Positions 11,853 to 27,759 of a DNA stretch of 64,000 bases are shown here, piece by piece. Position 1 is the stretch's first letter; each line of letters starts with the position of its first letter. Where the stretch lies: NCBI RefSeq assembly GCF_018812025.1, contig NC_063054.1, positions 11,757,008 to 11,821,007 of the forward strand. Reading direction: 5' to 3'. The notes beneath the pieces were generated by a model, which was given only the letters and a program-made list of their open reading frames with translations, did not search any database and had not been told where the DNA came from. The position numbers were made by a program, and so were the translations under genes. Source of the DNA: Megalobrama amblycephala (Eukaryota; Chordata; Actinopteri; Cypriniformes; Xenocyprididae).

Positions 11853-12183
11853 GTCACGTAATGGCACAGAGACAAGAAGGTAAGATCCAAATGCAGCTTT
11901 AATCCAAAAATGTAATCCAGAAACAGGCAAGGGTCAAAATCCACAGAACAGTCCATACAAAAACAAGAAAAACACAAACAGAAGCCGGTGACCATAAATG
12001 AAACCACAATAACAAAAGCAGAAACTAACCTGGTATAAATAGACAGACACTAATGAACAAACACAAAACAGCTGAGTGCAATGACGGGATAATAAGTCCA
12101 GGAAGTGGGTTATGGGAATTGAAGTCTGAGAAATAGTCCCTCTAATGGCTAACTAGGGCACTCCAACTGGTGATCATGACACT
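11853..12183 (-). mobile_element. Solo LTR of an LTR retrotransposon
   Basis: Read on the minus strand, the block begins TGTCATGATCACC and ends GTGACAC, has a TATA-like TATTTATACC and, near its end, ATTAAAGC followed by a T-rich stretch typical of the fish gypsy LTR polyadenylation region. No internal coding region lies on either side, so it is best read as a solo LTR left by recombination. Its sequence differs from the 281-bp LTRs at 53942 and 56538. Confidence 0.6.
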
Positions 12184-12372
12184 GAGCTGTATTATTTCAA
12201 ACCGGATGTGCGTTACGAGGCTCAGTGCAATTAATCCATTACAGACTAGGCGAGGCGCATTTAAAACGAACCTATTGCAATGCAATGTCCTTATGCCAAT
12301 CAGACTTCAGTATTCTAGAAGAACAACTGAAAGTTGTTTGGTTCAATAGAAACTATACATGAGTTTTGTACA

Positions 12373-13375
12373 TTTAAAGGTGCAATATGTAATAATTTTG
12401 TCCGCTAGAGGTCGCTAGAAGCCTATTCAAAACAAAGGGGTAGCTTGATGACGCCAAGTTTGAGAGCAGAATCTTGGGACATGTGGTCTCCATCTCAATG
12501 GCCGGTGCAAAAGAATAGGGATTGGAGTCGGGAAGAAATCATGTCCATGGATGCGATTATTAACGTTACTGTAGTATGAAGCAGAGCAGGACCGAGTGTT
12601 GTGGGAGCTGAACGAGGCCGCTGGAGCGATTGCGCAACACACGCCTCACGAGCAGCGGAACTTTCATTATGACACAGTCGCCGCTTCTGCTTTTCTGGTC
12701 ATGAGTATGAGGTAACGCAGCTCTGTTTATTATATTAGATATAATTCGCTCAACAGCTGCTGTGAGACACTGTTGCACACTGCAGTAAGCTAGATCGATT
12801 TTAGAATATCATATTAAATGCTGGATGGCTTGTGTTGATAAATGGCATGCAATTAATTTTAAAATGTATTGTATGATGGAGAAAATTATGTATTACTGTT
12901 AATAAAAATAAAGCTGCATCTGATTATAATATGTTAGCTACTTAAAAATAGTGTTTTTCTCTGAGGCATGGTAAAGCATGGTACTCAAAAAAACCAAGAA
13001 AATTGATTTAAACAATAAGCCTAAACGTGTTGAGCTATATATAACAATTCGTTTTCTGCCTATAAATATATCAAAACAGATATTCCCTTTTCTATTAAAA
13101 CATGTAATATATTAAAGCGTCTTTGGTGTTTCCATGGTTTCTACAAAATGAAACCGGAAACCGAGGGTAACGCGGGTATGACGCAATTGACAGGTGACTC
13201 CTTACACGTCCTGGAGCCTTGGTTAAAATGGCAATTTTCTCACGATTTACAAATAGTTGGAAACATTTGGGATATTGTAAGTACTCAAGTGAACAAAATA
13301 TATAACACTGGCCTAGTGGTTTTTGGATATTTTACTGCAAAAATATTACATATTGCACCTTTAAATGCAAGCACG
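12373..13375. mobile_element. Non-autonomous DNA transposon, family A, copy 1
   Basis: Inverted ends TTTAAAGGTGCAATATGTAA and its reverse complement enclose about 1 kb. A clearly related but more diverged copy lies at 42831-43672; both share AGCTTGATGA, GAAATCATGT, ATTAACGTTACTGTAG and a later GGAAACATTTGGGATA segment. Open frames inside (13148-13393 and its partner at 43381-43746) are similar only because the DNA is; they show no recognised domain. Confidence 0.75.
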
Positions 13376-13704
13376 TATGAAAAAAGTTTTTGAGCTGGAT
13401 TTTAGGGGGCGCTGTAGAGCCACGCCCTTGTGCCCTAATGTCCAATGATTCTGGGGTGTGTGCAAAGAGTTTTTGAGAATGTAAGGGCCTCAAAATGCCC
13501 AGACGCATTGAAAAGTTACTTAAAGTTATTTGAGAAATAGTAATAGCCTCCAAGACCTAACATATCGGAGTGTGGTCCCTACTTCAAAATAGCGCTCTTT
13601 ACACAAGGGAACACATTGATTAAATTAGAGTTAAAGGATATGCTACTATATGCAATGAAAAGCTATGTTCATTTATAAAGCTTGTCTAAACTCAAACAGC
13701 AGTA

Positions 13705-13709
<5 letters not shown>

Positions 13710-13758
<49 letters not shown>
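13710..13758. repeat. (CT)n microsatellite
   Basis: About 24 CT units, 120 bp upstream of the gdf11 TATA box. On the plus strand the tract is polypyrimidine. Confidence 0.97.
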
Positions 13759-13762
<4 letters not shown>

Positions 13763-13795
13763 GACAAACCTGTGAGCCTTTTGTTGAAATGTTAG

Positions 13796-13862
13796 CCAAT
13801 AGAGACGGATTACGCCACTAGGCAGCAGTGGTATATAAAGGAGGCTTTTAGACGCATTTGTA
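13796..13862 (+). promoter_or_regulatory. gdf11 core promoter (CCAAT and TATA boxes)
   Basis: CCAAT at 13796-13800 is followed by TATATAAAG at 13832-13840. Transcription would be expected to start near 13862, leaving a 5' leader of about 270 nt before the gdf11 start codon with no upstream exon needed. The arrangement is that of a focused, TATA-driven developmental promoter. Start site position is inferred from spacing only. Confidence 0.7.
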
Positions 13863-14134
13863 CAGTTGAAAAAGACATGCTTAAGTATCAACAGTGAAGC
13901 AGGTAGCTGATAAAAGGATTTGAAAACACAAACTGAAATGCATTAAGGGACGTTCTTTAAAGAGTCCGATTATAGCCGTCGCTTTGTGCGTATAAAATGG
14001 AATATATCTGCTGAAAAACGTCTTTATTCCTTTTTAGATAGCTAATTCGTTGCTCGAATAAAATTTCTCAAGATAAGAACAACAGTATCTTGCAAAGCCA
14101 AGAGGAAAACCTTTGGTCCTGACCATTTAACATC

Positions 14135-14552
14135 ATGACAAAGTATAACTTTTTATTGTGCTTAACGGTTCTTATCTCTTTGGGACTGTCCGGGAGCGAT
14201 GAGCCGGACCTCTTTCTGGCCCCAGTGAGCGAGATGTCCTCGGATGCTGGCGTCTCTCTTTTTGATGTGGAGGATGTGGACTCTCCTGAGTGTTCCGCGT
14301 GCGTTTGGAGAGAACAGAGTAAAGTCTTACGGCTGGAAACAATCAAATCACAAATCCTTAGCAAACTGCGCTTAAAGCAAGCGCCCAACATTAGCAGAGA
14401 GGTGGTTAATCAGCTTCTTCCCAAAGCACCTCCGCTGCAACAGCTCCTGGACCATCATGACTTCCAGGGGGACGCATCCTCCCTAGAGGATTTCATGGAC
14501 GCCGATGAGTATCACGCCACCACCGAGTCTGTCATCACCATGGCTTCAGAGC
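14135..14552 (+). CDS. gdf11: Growth differentiation factor 11, exon 1 (signal peptide and propeptide N-terminus)
   Basis: The ATG opens 139 codons plus one base, ending at a phase-1 donor (GAGC, then GTGAGT at 14553). This is the same exon-end position and phase as in GDF11 and myostatin genes. Residues 1-20 form a hydrophobic signal peptide. Then come [37 protein letters not shown] and [12 protein letters not shown], the latency-associated propeptide helices, and [11 protein letters not shown] before the splice. The [14 protein letters not shown] segment favours GDF11 over myostatin. GDF11 is a secreted, furin- and tolloid-activated TGF-beta ligand that signals through activin type II receptors and SMAD2/3 in axial patterning. 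Exons 2 and 3, with the furin site and cystine knot, are not in the window. Confidence 0.9.
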
Positions 14553-17270
14553 GTGAGTTACAAAACTTTTCTAATTTGTTCAGTTGTTAATAAGTTATAC
14601 CACTTAAGCTTATGATCGTTTAATAGAAAGCACCCTCACCCCCAGTGTTCTTTACTTCATTCAAACACATTTACGCAACTATTTAAAAGTAATGTCAAAG
14701 TGTCTTTTATTTAATTAAGTGTGGTACTATAAGCGACAGCGTAAGGGTGGTCAAGAAAGCATGCATTAAAAAAATAAAATGCAAAAGTAGCCTATGTCTA
14801 AATATTTTTAGTATTTTATTATTTACACAAAGATTTTTACACATTAGCCTACAATGATAGCTGTCTTCACTTGGTTGGGCCCGTGTAATAATTCAATAAT
14901 GACAACGTAATTTAAGACATGACAGGCAGATGCGCAGAATGTGGCTTCGAACACATTATACTAGCCTATGTTAAAAATAACGAGCAGTTTTTCAGCAGAT
15001 GATTAATTAGAAATTTGCATTAATATAAATGATGCGCTTTAAAAGCAGTTGTGTCAAAACCGCCATCCACAAGCAGGTTTTCACCATTAGACTCTGCTAG
15101 AAAAAATGTCCCCAAATACTATTGTTTCCCCTAAAGAAGCAGCAGTGCCTTACGACTGCACTTGCCTTTTAAATGTGAAGTTTATAGGCATAGCCCGTTT
15201 TTTTCACCTCACTGGGGACACAAAGCCCGTGGAGGAGTTTGGGTCGAGGGGAGTGTGTGACCTTTCCGCTGAGAATAGCCGGGGTTCAACAACATTTACA
15301 CACATAATGTATTCCGCACAAGGCAGATGAAAAGCCGAGCAAATAATCCGTTTTTTTTCTGACCAGAGTGAACAAAGATAGGTTTGTGTTCCCCTAACTA
15401 ACCTCTGCGTTGATTGTCACACAGCCCACGTTCCCGCTAGCACAATGAACACGCTTGACATTCAGGGGACGAATCACATAAATGATCATTTAACGGCTGC
15501 AAAGCTCATGGATGCCTTTTATAAATAGCTTTTTTGTTGTCCGAGATTATTGTTGTAGCGGTGCAATATATGAGAGCAGCATGAAAAACTGACTTATTAG
15601 TCACTTATACCAGGATGGTTCAATGAGTGCATTTGCTCATGTATTTAACAACAAGTGCTTACTTTTATAAATTTTAACTTACATTTTAAGGTCTTATATA
15701 AGTTTCTTGTAGTTCCAGTCATCTTTCTGTTCTTTTTGTTTTGCATCCTGTTTAAAAAAAAAGTCATTTTTAGTTTATCCAATGGATTCTTATTGGATAT
15801 TGTAGTGCAATCTTTAACAGTAGCCTTGTTGTGTTGGAATAATGTTTACTGATGAATTCAAGGAAATCTCAATAGGAACTATTAGAGTTATAAAGTATTT
15901 AAAATTCCTTTTACCTTTCAACTTCTTTTGATGTCCTACAGAGATTATACATTTCTAATCATAGCTCTATTTAGAATAATGTCATCTTTAAAAAGATCTT
16001 ACATTTCTAAAATATACTTTAATCATTTTAATTACTCAAAATGATTGGATGAGTAGGATATGAATGGAAAATACCAAAATATTTGTTTTCACTTTGTATT
16101 TGTTAAAGGTTAAATTAAATATCATACAAGTTAAACCATTACTTTAATCTTCCCAGTTTTGAATTTACAATTTTGCTTCCTTGCAGTTTTTTTTTCAGTT
16201 TATCTTTACGTTCTCCTTTTTCATTATTTTTCAGCAATCTTTGTTTCTTCTGCTTCCCTCTACCATCATTGTATTTTTGATCGTCTCCCATTCACTTTGT
16301 TTAAAACACATGCACTCAAACCACCAAAAAATAAGTGATTAATAAAATAGTCCATATGAAGATCAAATTTACAATATTCAATTGTGAATTAGCCACTGTA
16401 CTCAAAACATTGCTGCTCTATTAAGTTAAATGAAAAGTGCCATGCATTAAAATAAGATTTTCCCACTGTTACCAGCTTATATTTTAGGTGTCAGATATTG
16501 TGGTGGATATTGTGTTTAGATGTTGCACAGGTAGGTTTTGCTCTGCCTCTGTTCCAAATTTGACTGTGTACAGTCATTTGTCTCCTGTCTATATAGACCA
16601 GAACTTCCTCCCTTGTCAGTGTGCTTTCTTAACAGTCAGTGGTTTTTGTTTTTTGTCAGTAATTTGTCGGCTTACACCCTCAACCCCCCTCCCACACAAT
16701 CACCCACCAACCTCCCTTTGACATTGATTTCACTGACTTGTTTAACTTATTGCAGTGTGCTAGAATACATTTCCAAACAGTGGTCACTATACTCTGCTAA
16801 TGGCTTGGATGTTATAAAAGGATGACCAGAGAAATAAAATTTAAATTTAAATTTAAATTTCCATAACGTCTCTTTTTGTTCCTCAAAAATTTTACTCTGT
16901 AGTACACTCCCAAAGAAACACATTCATCAAGTCAGAGAGGAAAAGGCCTCCTATTGACAAGAAGGGTCAGAGAGTTCACAGCAATGTGATATATTGGATG
17001 AGGAGCCAATTAACCTCTTCAGGTCTTTTTCTTTGACCGCAAAAGAGAACTAGTAGATTAAACACTACTACCCCCACCTAAAATGTCAAATAGGATGGGT
17101 AGGAGATTAAACAACACTACCAAATGCTGCCTCCCCCACCTAAAATTTCTCATTTGCTCTCACACACAAAGTCAAATACAGACTTATATACACACACACA
17201 TTCAAAAACACTAACCCACTAACCACTCCCAACTAGAAAAAAAACCCAAAGGTCTTTTATTGTGTTGACC
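14553..17270. other. Probable gdf11 intron 1, no second exon seen
   Basis: AT-rich, largely unique-looking DNA starting at the gdf11 donor. Nothing matches the expected exon 2 of gdf11. A short (AAATTT)n tract lies at about 16836-16860. Open frames at 15106-15330 and 16488-16825 have no recognised domain and low-complexity composition. Confidence 0.55.
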
Positions 17271-17271
17271 C

Positions 17272-17743
17272 TATAAAAGGGTAATTTCCTGAAGGTGCAG
17301 GAACCATAAACATTAGGAGAGAGAATGCTAAAAAGACAAGACGGTTGTCCGACCATCCTCTGATCAATGGGAAGTGTGTGGGAAGTTTTTTAGTATTAAT
17401 TAACCGTGTGAACACCTGTGTCTGAGACTACTTTTCCTGTTCATCTGAGAGGATGAAAGAGGAATAGAATAAAGGAAGAAAAGCTCATGTTGAAAACTTT
17501 TCCTTTCCTGTTTTGTAAACATTACATAAAAAGTGAAGTTAAAGTGCTGTAGAAATAACACTACATGTAGTCCATTTTTGGGGGGCTAATAAACATTCAA
17601 TGGAACTGAAGTCCATTATACCCTGGGTACAATTTCACTGCTCTCTCAAGAATGCCTCTCTTTCTTTCATTCATTCTCTTTCCTCTTCCCACGGTTCAAT
17701 GCTTCTACTCCCCTACTGGAGCAATTCCAGACCCAGACAAGCA
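17272..17743 (+). other. Possible TATA-driven first exon with signal-peptide-like frame
   Basis: A strong TATAAAAGG at 17274-17282 is followed, 370 nt on, by an ATG at 17651 in good context (A at -3). It opens 31 codons: a hydrophobic start (MPLFLSFILFPLPTVQC), then a polar tail ending at a possible but weak donor (CAG, then GTACTG at 17744). The pattern could be the first exon of a small secreted protein, but pyrimidine-rich DNA readily gives Phe/Leu/Pro runs by chance, and no second exon or family was found. Confidence 0.2.
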
Positions 17744-17744
17744 G

Positions 17745-18888
17745 GTACTGAAGTCATCACAAGCAACAAATAAAACAGTATATTGAACATAATAAATACA
17801 GCTCCTTAAAGTAAAAAATATTATACATATATTATTGACAACTCAAAACTTGTGTAGTATTATGTAACACAATTAAAATATTTAAGGACTATGTTGTAAA
17901 GCTCTCCTTAGAGTCAGAAATGTTATGCCTGAGTGAGTATAATCTCAGTATATCAATCTTATGCTGTATCTGTCTTTCCATCAGTAAAACTACATTAAAA
18001 GACAAGATTTAAAGGTTGCACACAGAACATAATACACCTGAATGTGGTATATCATTTGATGGTGATGAAATTGAGGCACTATTACATAGACATTTTGAGA
18101 AATGCTTTTGCTGTATATTTCACTATACATTTCTCTTGCCTTTTGGGTATTGTCTGGTAATTTGCAACCAGCAATCATAGTCCACAGAGAGTATCCATAA
18201 ACTGCAGACTTTCCAGGAATGTGTTTAAATATGCGGTTAAATAGTAAATACTAAAAATAAAAATTGAAGCTGTTATTAACAGTCTACTTGGGAATTTATA
18301 AAACACTCAGCCTCTTTTAAAGAAACCAAGATCTTGGATCAAGATCATGGTTATGAGGCTGTGGTAAAGAATTAAAATTTCTTACCTCTCACTAATAGAG
18401 TGGATAATTAATCAAGGTAGACAGGTGACTGGCAATGGAGGGAAACTGTTAGAAGGAAATGACTGAACATGCTGACATTGTTGAGTACTAACGTGGATGA
18501 GTTATGCAAATTAATAAAAGACGGGAAAGTAATCAAGCACAAAAACCCATCTGGCTTACCCTTATCAACCATTATGAGCCCAGCAGAAAGATATTAAGAA
18601 CTCATGTTGCTGCAGTAAAGCAATGTTTCACTCCCCCACTCCCATTAAATACTGCAAATGAGGTAAAGTCAGTTTACCAATGCTTTTAAACTACTTAAAT
18701 AATTGTATACGTAATATTTTGGACTGATAGTAAAATATATTTTTCTTAATATTTTTCTATATTCAACATCAATTAATAGTTTATTATTTCACCATTGTTT
18801 TGTGCATTGTTTCCAATTTCCAAATGTTTTTTTTTGTGTTGCTTCAATCAAAGTTTATAATTTTGTGATTCATCTCCTTTCTGGGCAT
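17745..18888. other. No gene seen
   Basis: AT-rich DNA without a recognised coding or repeat family. A 61-codon frame at 18504-18689 is not supported by any motif. Confidence 0.5.
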
Positions 18889-18984
18889 TGTTTCCCAAAA
18901 ACATTGTAAGCCTAAGTTGATCGTAGCTCCATTGGTGGCAGTGGTTCTACGATCAACTTAGGCTTATGATGCTTTTGGTAAACA
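18889..18984. mobile_element. 96-bp palindromic MITE
   Basis: The ends TGTTTCCCAAAA and its inverse TTTTGGTAAACA enclose arms with TAAGCCTAAGTTGATCGTAG and its reverse complement around a short GGTGGCAGTG loop. It is a nearly complete hairpin of a very small fish MITE family. Confidence 0.85.
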
Positions 18985-20976
18985 CAGCCCTGGATGGTTT
19001 GGTTCGTGGCTTATAACACTCTAACAAAGACTGTTTAAAAATCCTTCAAAAAATGAATGGGAAAAATACTATTGCACTCTACTGGTGCCAGAGGTTTATG
19101 TGTGTGAAACAATGTGGTATTAGAAGTAATTACCAGTTGTTTAGCAATGAACAACCAATCATAATCTGAACAACACTTGCACCATTAAATAATAATGCAC
19201 TTTGTACAGTCACAGAAACTTTCACATCTTCTATTTAAAAAATAAAAATATCAAACAGTGATGAACATGCATTAATTGAATTTAATGCCTATAAACAGGC
19301 TGTGTGCTTTGTTCATCCAGTCAGTGATACTGACATGCATAGAAATATGCAAATGCCTGATCTCAGTAGTTTTTGTGAGTATTTTTACATAAAGTGTAGT
19401 TCTACCACACACACATACATTTACTTACATTTTCTCACACACTGAAATATAATATTGACGTATTGACAGTACTAAAGCATAAATTCTTTACCTATGAACA
19501 ATGTTTAGACATACAAATGTGTACAAATCCTTATTTATCAGTATTAAAATTGTGGTATTAATATATTAATTCTATTTCATTCAATTGTCATATCAGTGAC
19601 ATTATGTTTTCAGTCCCATTTATTAAGCAGTTTACTCATCTACTTTATATGAAATGATAACATTTTGCTCTGTTCTGTGACTTCTTCTGCAAACTCGTTT
19701 CAAAAGATTACATAATGTTCCACAAGACCACACTTTAAACCCTTAAAATGAATAGCATTTATGTAATCGTTTACAGGTTTTCTCGATTGCTAGCACACGA
19801 TTCATGAAACAATTCACCATTTTCTCACAACTATAAACAATCTTGTGACTACACACCAACTTGTACAAACCTCAAACTTCAATTCAAATATTATTCACTT
19901 ATGTCAAAATCAAACTTTGACCTCAGATGACACATAAAACCTGCAAATGCACAGACTACTTTCCTGCCCAGTGATCACTAGTGAGATCAATTCATAACAC
20001 TGTAACAAAAATACCATTTTATTAGGATTCAAGAATAATTTGGCAGCTCAGTGTCTATTACAGTATACATCATAAATGAATGAGTGCAGATAGAATAAAA
20101 TGCAACAAGCTTTAGGAAAATTTAGTTTCATTTCACCACTGTAAAGTGATCTTAGATGAAGGTAGATGAAGTAGTTGATCTTACAAGAGAAGAAAAGTAA
20201 AAAAAATAAAAAAAAAATATGAACTTTTTTATCTTTGTGAACTGTGAACTTTGTGAACTGTGTATACAACACAGTACAGAATACTGTCAATTACAGTAAT
20301 ACATAAATAAAGAAATGAATTTGCCGTCCTCTGCACCTTTGGCCAAATTTCATTGCAATATGTACTATAGCAGTTTCTTGGTCTTCTGACAAAAGACTTT
20401 CTTTGAAAATCATGAATTTGAGGGTGTACATGTGCTACAGTTTACTGGACACAGAATAGTGAAATTTGCTGTTACTGTGTACTGTAATTATACTGTATAG
20501 TATAAAACCCTGTCAGTGATTCTAGGATGCAATTTCTAAAGCACAATCACCTGTGCTCCTGTTTATATTATCCCGAGATTCTGATTGGTGTGTCATCATT
20601 TTTGCTACTAATGTTTACTGATGGATAAATGTGTGCTATTCAGTGGCATGCAGAAGGCAAACAATGTCCTCACAGTTTTATTTATTTTTTATTTTTTATA
20701 AATCAAATGTAAATTCATGTCCGTTACTCTTAACGTTGTCACATTTTCCTCGTTAAATGTACATTACATCAAAAAGGAAAAAAAGAAACCAAATACAATT
20801 CTATTTTGTATTTACATTAATGTAATTAATGATCTATTTATTAAAACCAAGTCAAACTTCTCAAGTTAGTATTTTAAGCATTTTAACATTTATTCCAAAA
20901 TAATAACTAAAGGCAGTAACAATTTATGGTACACAATATGATATGGAAAAAAATATTTGTGGTGTTTTTCCTGCTT
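18985..20976. other. No gene seen
   Basis: AT-rich. The part from about 19770 to 20540 has a different texture (CACAA- and CAGTA-rich) and may be an old DNA-transposon remnant, but neither ends nor a transposase frame could be identified. Confidence 0.45.
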
Positions 20977-21190
20977 AAACGGTTAGTTCACCCAAAAATG
21001 AAAATAATGTCATTTATTACTCACCCTCATGCTGATCCACACCCGTAAGACCTTCATTCATCTTCGGAACACAAATTAAGATATTTTTGTTGCCAGCAAT
21101 GACATTTCCTCTCTCAAGATCCATTAATGTACTAAAAACATATTTAATAAATTGATGAGAATGTTTTTGGTGTGCCAAAAAAACAAAATA
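20977..21190 (+). mobile_element. Fragment of a GGTTAGTTCACCC-type fish repeat
   Basis: Begins with GGTTAGTTCACCCAAAAATG and continues through TACTCACCCTCATG and TTCGGAACACAAATTAAGAT, a repeat end widespread in cyprinids. A reverse-oriented relative is at 30897-31180, and shorter relatives occur at 41782 and 46020. The far end is not clear, so the copy is probably truncated. Confidence 0.75.
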
Positions 21191-23534
21191 ACGACTTATA
21201 TAGTGGGATGAGATGGGAGAGATGGAAGAGATGGGATTTATCACACAAACCAATCATATCCAATCATAGCACGATGGAGGCATTGCCTCCTCTCACGTGA
21301 CTTTTCCCCATTCATTCTCTATTACCCCCCACAAAACCCACTGCTTTAGAGGCTCTGTTAATTCTCTATGACCTCAAGGGAGGCACGAGAGACGCGGTGA
21401 AATTGACGCCCCTGGAAGCTTTACAACACGTTTTACGCAAGTGATATCAAACGCTCATTGGCTCTCATCTGCTTTGTTGCAGATTGCAACGTACCGTGTT
21501 TTGGGTGATGTGCGTTTGAATGAGAAATGTGTGATTTCACAGAGTGGATCAGGATTTTCAGTCATTAATAACTTAACTCCTGCTCAGTACTGCATACAAA
21601 AAATTTTATTCCGCCAGAAAGGACTGCGACTGCAACACATTATCATTTGAACTACTTTTGGTACTGCTTTTGACATTTTTGCAATAAATAAATTATTGTA
21701 ATTCAACTTATCTGTCTGTTATGTTTTTCTACATAACTAAATATTTTAAAGGAATGGTTATGGGTAAGTTTAGAGGTAGGAGTGGGATTAGAGGCTGAAA
21801 ATATCTTTTTAATGCTATACTGTTACTAAAAGTGTCATTTTCCTACACATTTCTGTCCATTACATTTTATATATTCTTTTTACATAAAATGGTTATGTTT
21901 AGATTTAGAGGTAGGGTTAAGGGATCTACAATTTATCTATAAAATGGTAAAAGGGCAATTAGACAAATACCTTTATGATTTAAAAGATTTGTAAATATTT
22001 TGTTTATTTAACTGTAAATACGTCATAATGTTTATGTTTAAATGTTGTCAGTACGTCCATATTGTACGTTTCAGCATCTATCGAAACGTACAAAAATTTA
22101 AGTTTTACACCTGAAAATGTTACATATTTATTCGTACAATGAGACCATGATGGCAAATAAGAACGTTATACTGGATCTATAAAGCAAACCCTGGACAAAC
22201 CAAGGATTTACAGTGTGCTGTGGAAAACCATTTTAAGTGTGAAAAGCAAGTTTAAGAATTTCTCATTCCATTGTTCTGTTCATGAAGATGTGAATGTGAA
22301 TAACAACTATTATTATTATTATTGTTGTTGTTATAAAAAAAAAAACATTTTATGGCTGAGGTAATTCAACAATACTGAGCATATCTTTTAAGTAATATCA
22401 GCAAAATATGCACCATCACATATGGGATATACAGACAGAATACAAGGAGCACAGAGGTCAGAAGATGCCCCCTTTTTCATTGTCAGTCATCTCATTTTCG
22501 GTGCCAAAAAGAAAAATAATGTCAGCAAACATGAATATAAATTAATTCATTTCATGAATTATTTATTTGGACAGATTGCCATTTAAAATTAGGCCACAAC
22601 AATGATCTGTGAGCCAAAGGGGAACCAAAAAGGTTATGGCTCAGATGTTCTTTTTTGAGATGGAAACTGAAATGGAGGCACACACAAATGTGACAGCTTT
22701 AGACTTATCAGTTAATTCATTTTTAGATTATTTAGAGTTATGCATAAAACAAACTATATTATTTCTACATTTGTGAGTAAACAAAATTGATAGGATTTAA
22801 TAGATTGTATGTGTTTTTATTGATAAAGTTGCATAATAATAATAATAATAATAAATGTTTGTGGGCACATTTTAATGTTTTTTTTTTTGTCAACACTAAA
22901 TACATCTAGGTTATAGAATGGTACCCATATTGCTCAGATGGCTCAGTTTAATAAATCATTCAAATAAATCAGTTAACATCTAAAACTAAAACTAAATGTA
23001 GCTGTTGTATACAAGTGCAATTTTTTTTTCTTTTTTACTTTAAAGCTGCTTTTAAGTAATATACATAGAAAAAAGTACTGTACAAAATAAAACTGACTAC
23101 TGTTGTATGTGATGGTTAGGGAAATGGTTATAGTTAAGGGAAACTCTAGTCTGCTCAGTGCTCTTACCATTTTTATTGTGACAAATCTGCAAGATTTGCA
23201 TAGTTTTTTGGAGCCTATGGATCAGCCATCTGTCAAGATATTGTCTGTTTATACTGCTGTTGTGGATTTGATTTTGAATTTCAGAAATTGACCTGTGTCA
23301 AGCCAGTTTTTCTCTTCTCCCCACATGTGTGTGCATGTAGTTTTTATAACTATAAAACGGTGCTCTTAATTACCTTAATCACTGTTTCTTGATCCTGTTG
23401 GCTCCAATGCGTCCCTAAATTCTGCATGAGCATGCTCATAATCAAGCTCATATCTGCACATTTGTATATATTTTATTATTGTTCTTGTTTACAATAGGCA
23501 CTTTTACACTTTTAGTACACTAGCTAAATACCCC
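21191..23534. other. No gene seen
   Basis: AT-rich with short (AAT) and TTG runs near 22310 and 22835. A moderately GC-rich piece at 21270-21640 has an open frame (21441-21650) without recognisable homology. Confidence 0.5.
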
Positions 23535-23930
23535 ATTATTATGGGGAGCATGTACGACATGCTTTTGTTCAGCGTGGGGGGCTGCGCTGCTAAAACTGTG
23601 ATAGGAGTCTTGTGCCTGGCTCTGTCCCCCAGGAGCATTCTGAATGAGGGTGTCACTTGCGGTCTGTACCCCCAATTTTCCCAACACACACCATTCCTCT
23701 GTCCCATGTCCTCCCCCACTTCTGCTCTCCGATCTCTTGGGATAAGGGGGCCAAACAAAGAAGGAGCGAGGCGGCATAGGCTGGGATGGTGGGGTGGGGA
23801 GCTCTGTGGCCCCTGTCTTATTAGAAGGGTCGTGAATGTGTCAGAATGATTAATTTGCAGAGGTGCACAGGGATACCCTTGAGCCACATTCATCCAGACT
23901 CTGAGCTCTCTAGCACACACATCCCCTGAT
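23535..23930. promoter_or_regulatory. GC-rich island, candidate conserved non-coding element
   Basis: About 400 bp are clearly more GC-rich than the AT-rich kilobases around them and contain no repeat that recurs in the window. Open frames exist on both strands (102 codons plus, 138 codons minus) but neither shows a domain, and they overlap in opposite directions, which argues against coding. The block includes TTAATTTGCAGAGGTGCACA. Its position inside the likely gdf11 intron would suit an enhancer; this is inference only. A lost exon of an unknown gene is the alternative. Confidence 0.4.
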
Positions 23931-26923
<2,993 letters not shown>

Positions 26924-27320
26924 AGGCAGGAACACACCAAGCCGACGGTCGGCCGTCGGGCAGTTTTTCTTCGTTCGGCTGACTAAGTTTTCTCAGTGTG
27001 TTCCGCACCGTCGGTTGAAGTTGGTCCTCGTCGACTTTTTTTCGGCCGATTCGAAATGTTAAATCAGCGTTGGAGCTCGTCGGTCCGTCGGGTCATCTGA
27101 TCATTCTGATTGGCTGTTCAGCTACTGCCGTCTGCTGGTTCAGAAAGGCATTACATCTCAAGCAGGCGCAGAACGGATGTGCTACTTGGCCGTTGGCTGT
27201 TTAGCGTCGGTTTGGTGTGTCAGGGCGACTTTGGACACAGACGCTGCCGACGTGAGCCAACCCTGCAGTCTGCTTTCGTCGCCACTAGTTCGTCGGCGTC
27301 GGCTTGGTGTGTTCTGGCTG
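26924..27320. mobile_element. Harbinger-type MITE with TTA target duplication
   Basis: The left end reads AGGCAGGAACACACCAAGCC and the right end is GGCTTGGTGTGTTCTGGCTG, imperfect inverted repeats. TTA flanks both sides (26921-26923 and 27321-27323), the 3-bp target duplication typical of PIF/Harbinger transposons. The interior is GC-rich with several GTCGGC motifs and has no transposase. The open frame at 27110-27355 is incidental. Confidence 0.85.
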
Positions 27321-27759
27321 TTATAGTTGTTTATAGAATCTGTTATATCACTTAAAAACAACTAAGATATATAGTATAATCACATGAGTCAATGGCATTT
27401 AAATGCATGCATGCATGGGTTAGAATAGATTAACGAACTCATGGTGCATATGCATTTACAATTAAAATAATGCCTGTAAATATACAACTATGATTAGAGT
27501 TGTCTGCATAAAATGCCTTGTGAACATTCACACGTTTGCCCTGTGATAAATTTATTTCAATATTTCTCAATTCTGAGCATATATTTTCACTAACCTACAT
27601 CAGTTGCTCCATCTATATGATCACATAGCTACTTTACTATTTCTTTCCATCAGTCATCTTTTTAGATAAAAACAAGGGCTGTGAAAAGATTGCGATTTAA
27701 TTTACATTTTTAACTGTAGCACAAACAGTTTAATATAGGTAGCCTAAGTTTTTTTTTTT

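Noticed and set aside
14135..14552. Myostatin (mstn) instead of gdf11
   Set aside because: The HDFQGDA, EDF and DEYHATTES segments and CVWREQS fit GDF11 better than fish myostatins, though exon 3 would settle it.
23504..23920. 138-codon minus-strand gene
   Set aside because: No start context, domain or splice support, and an opposing frame of similar length overlaps it.
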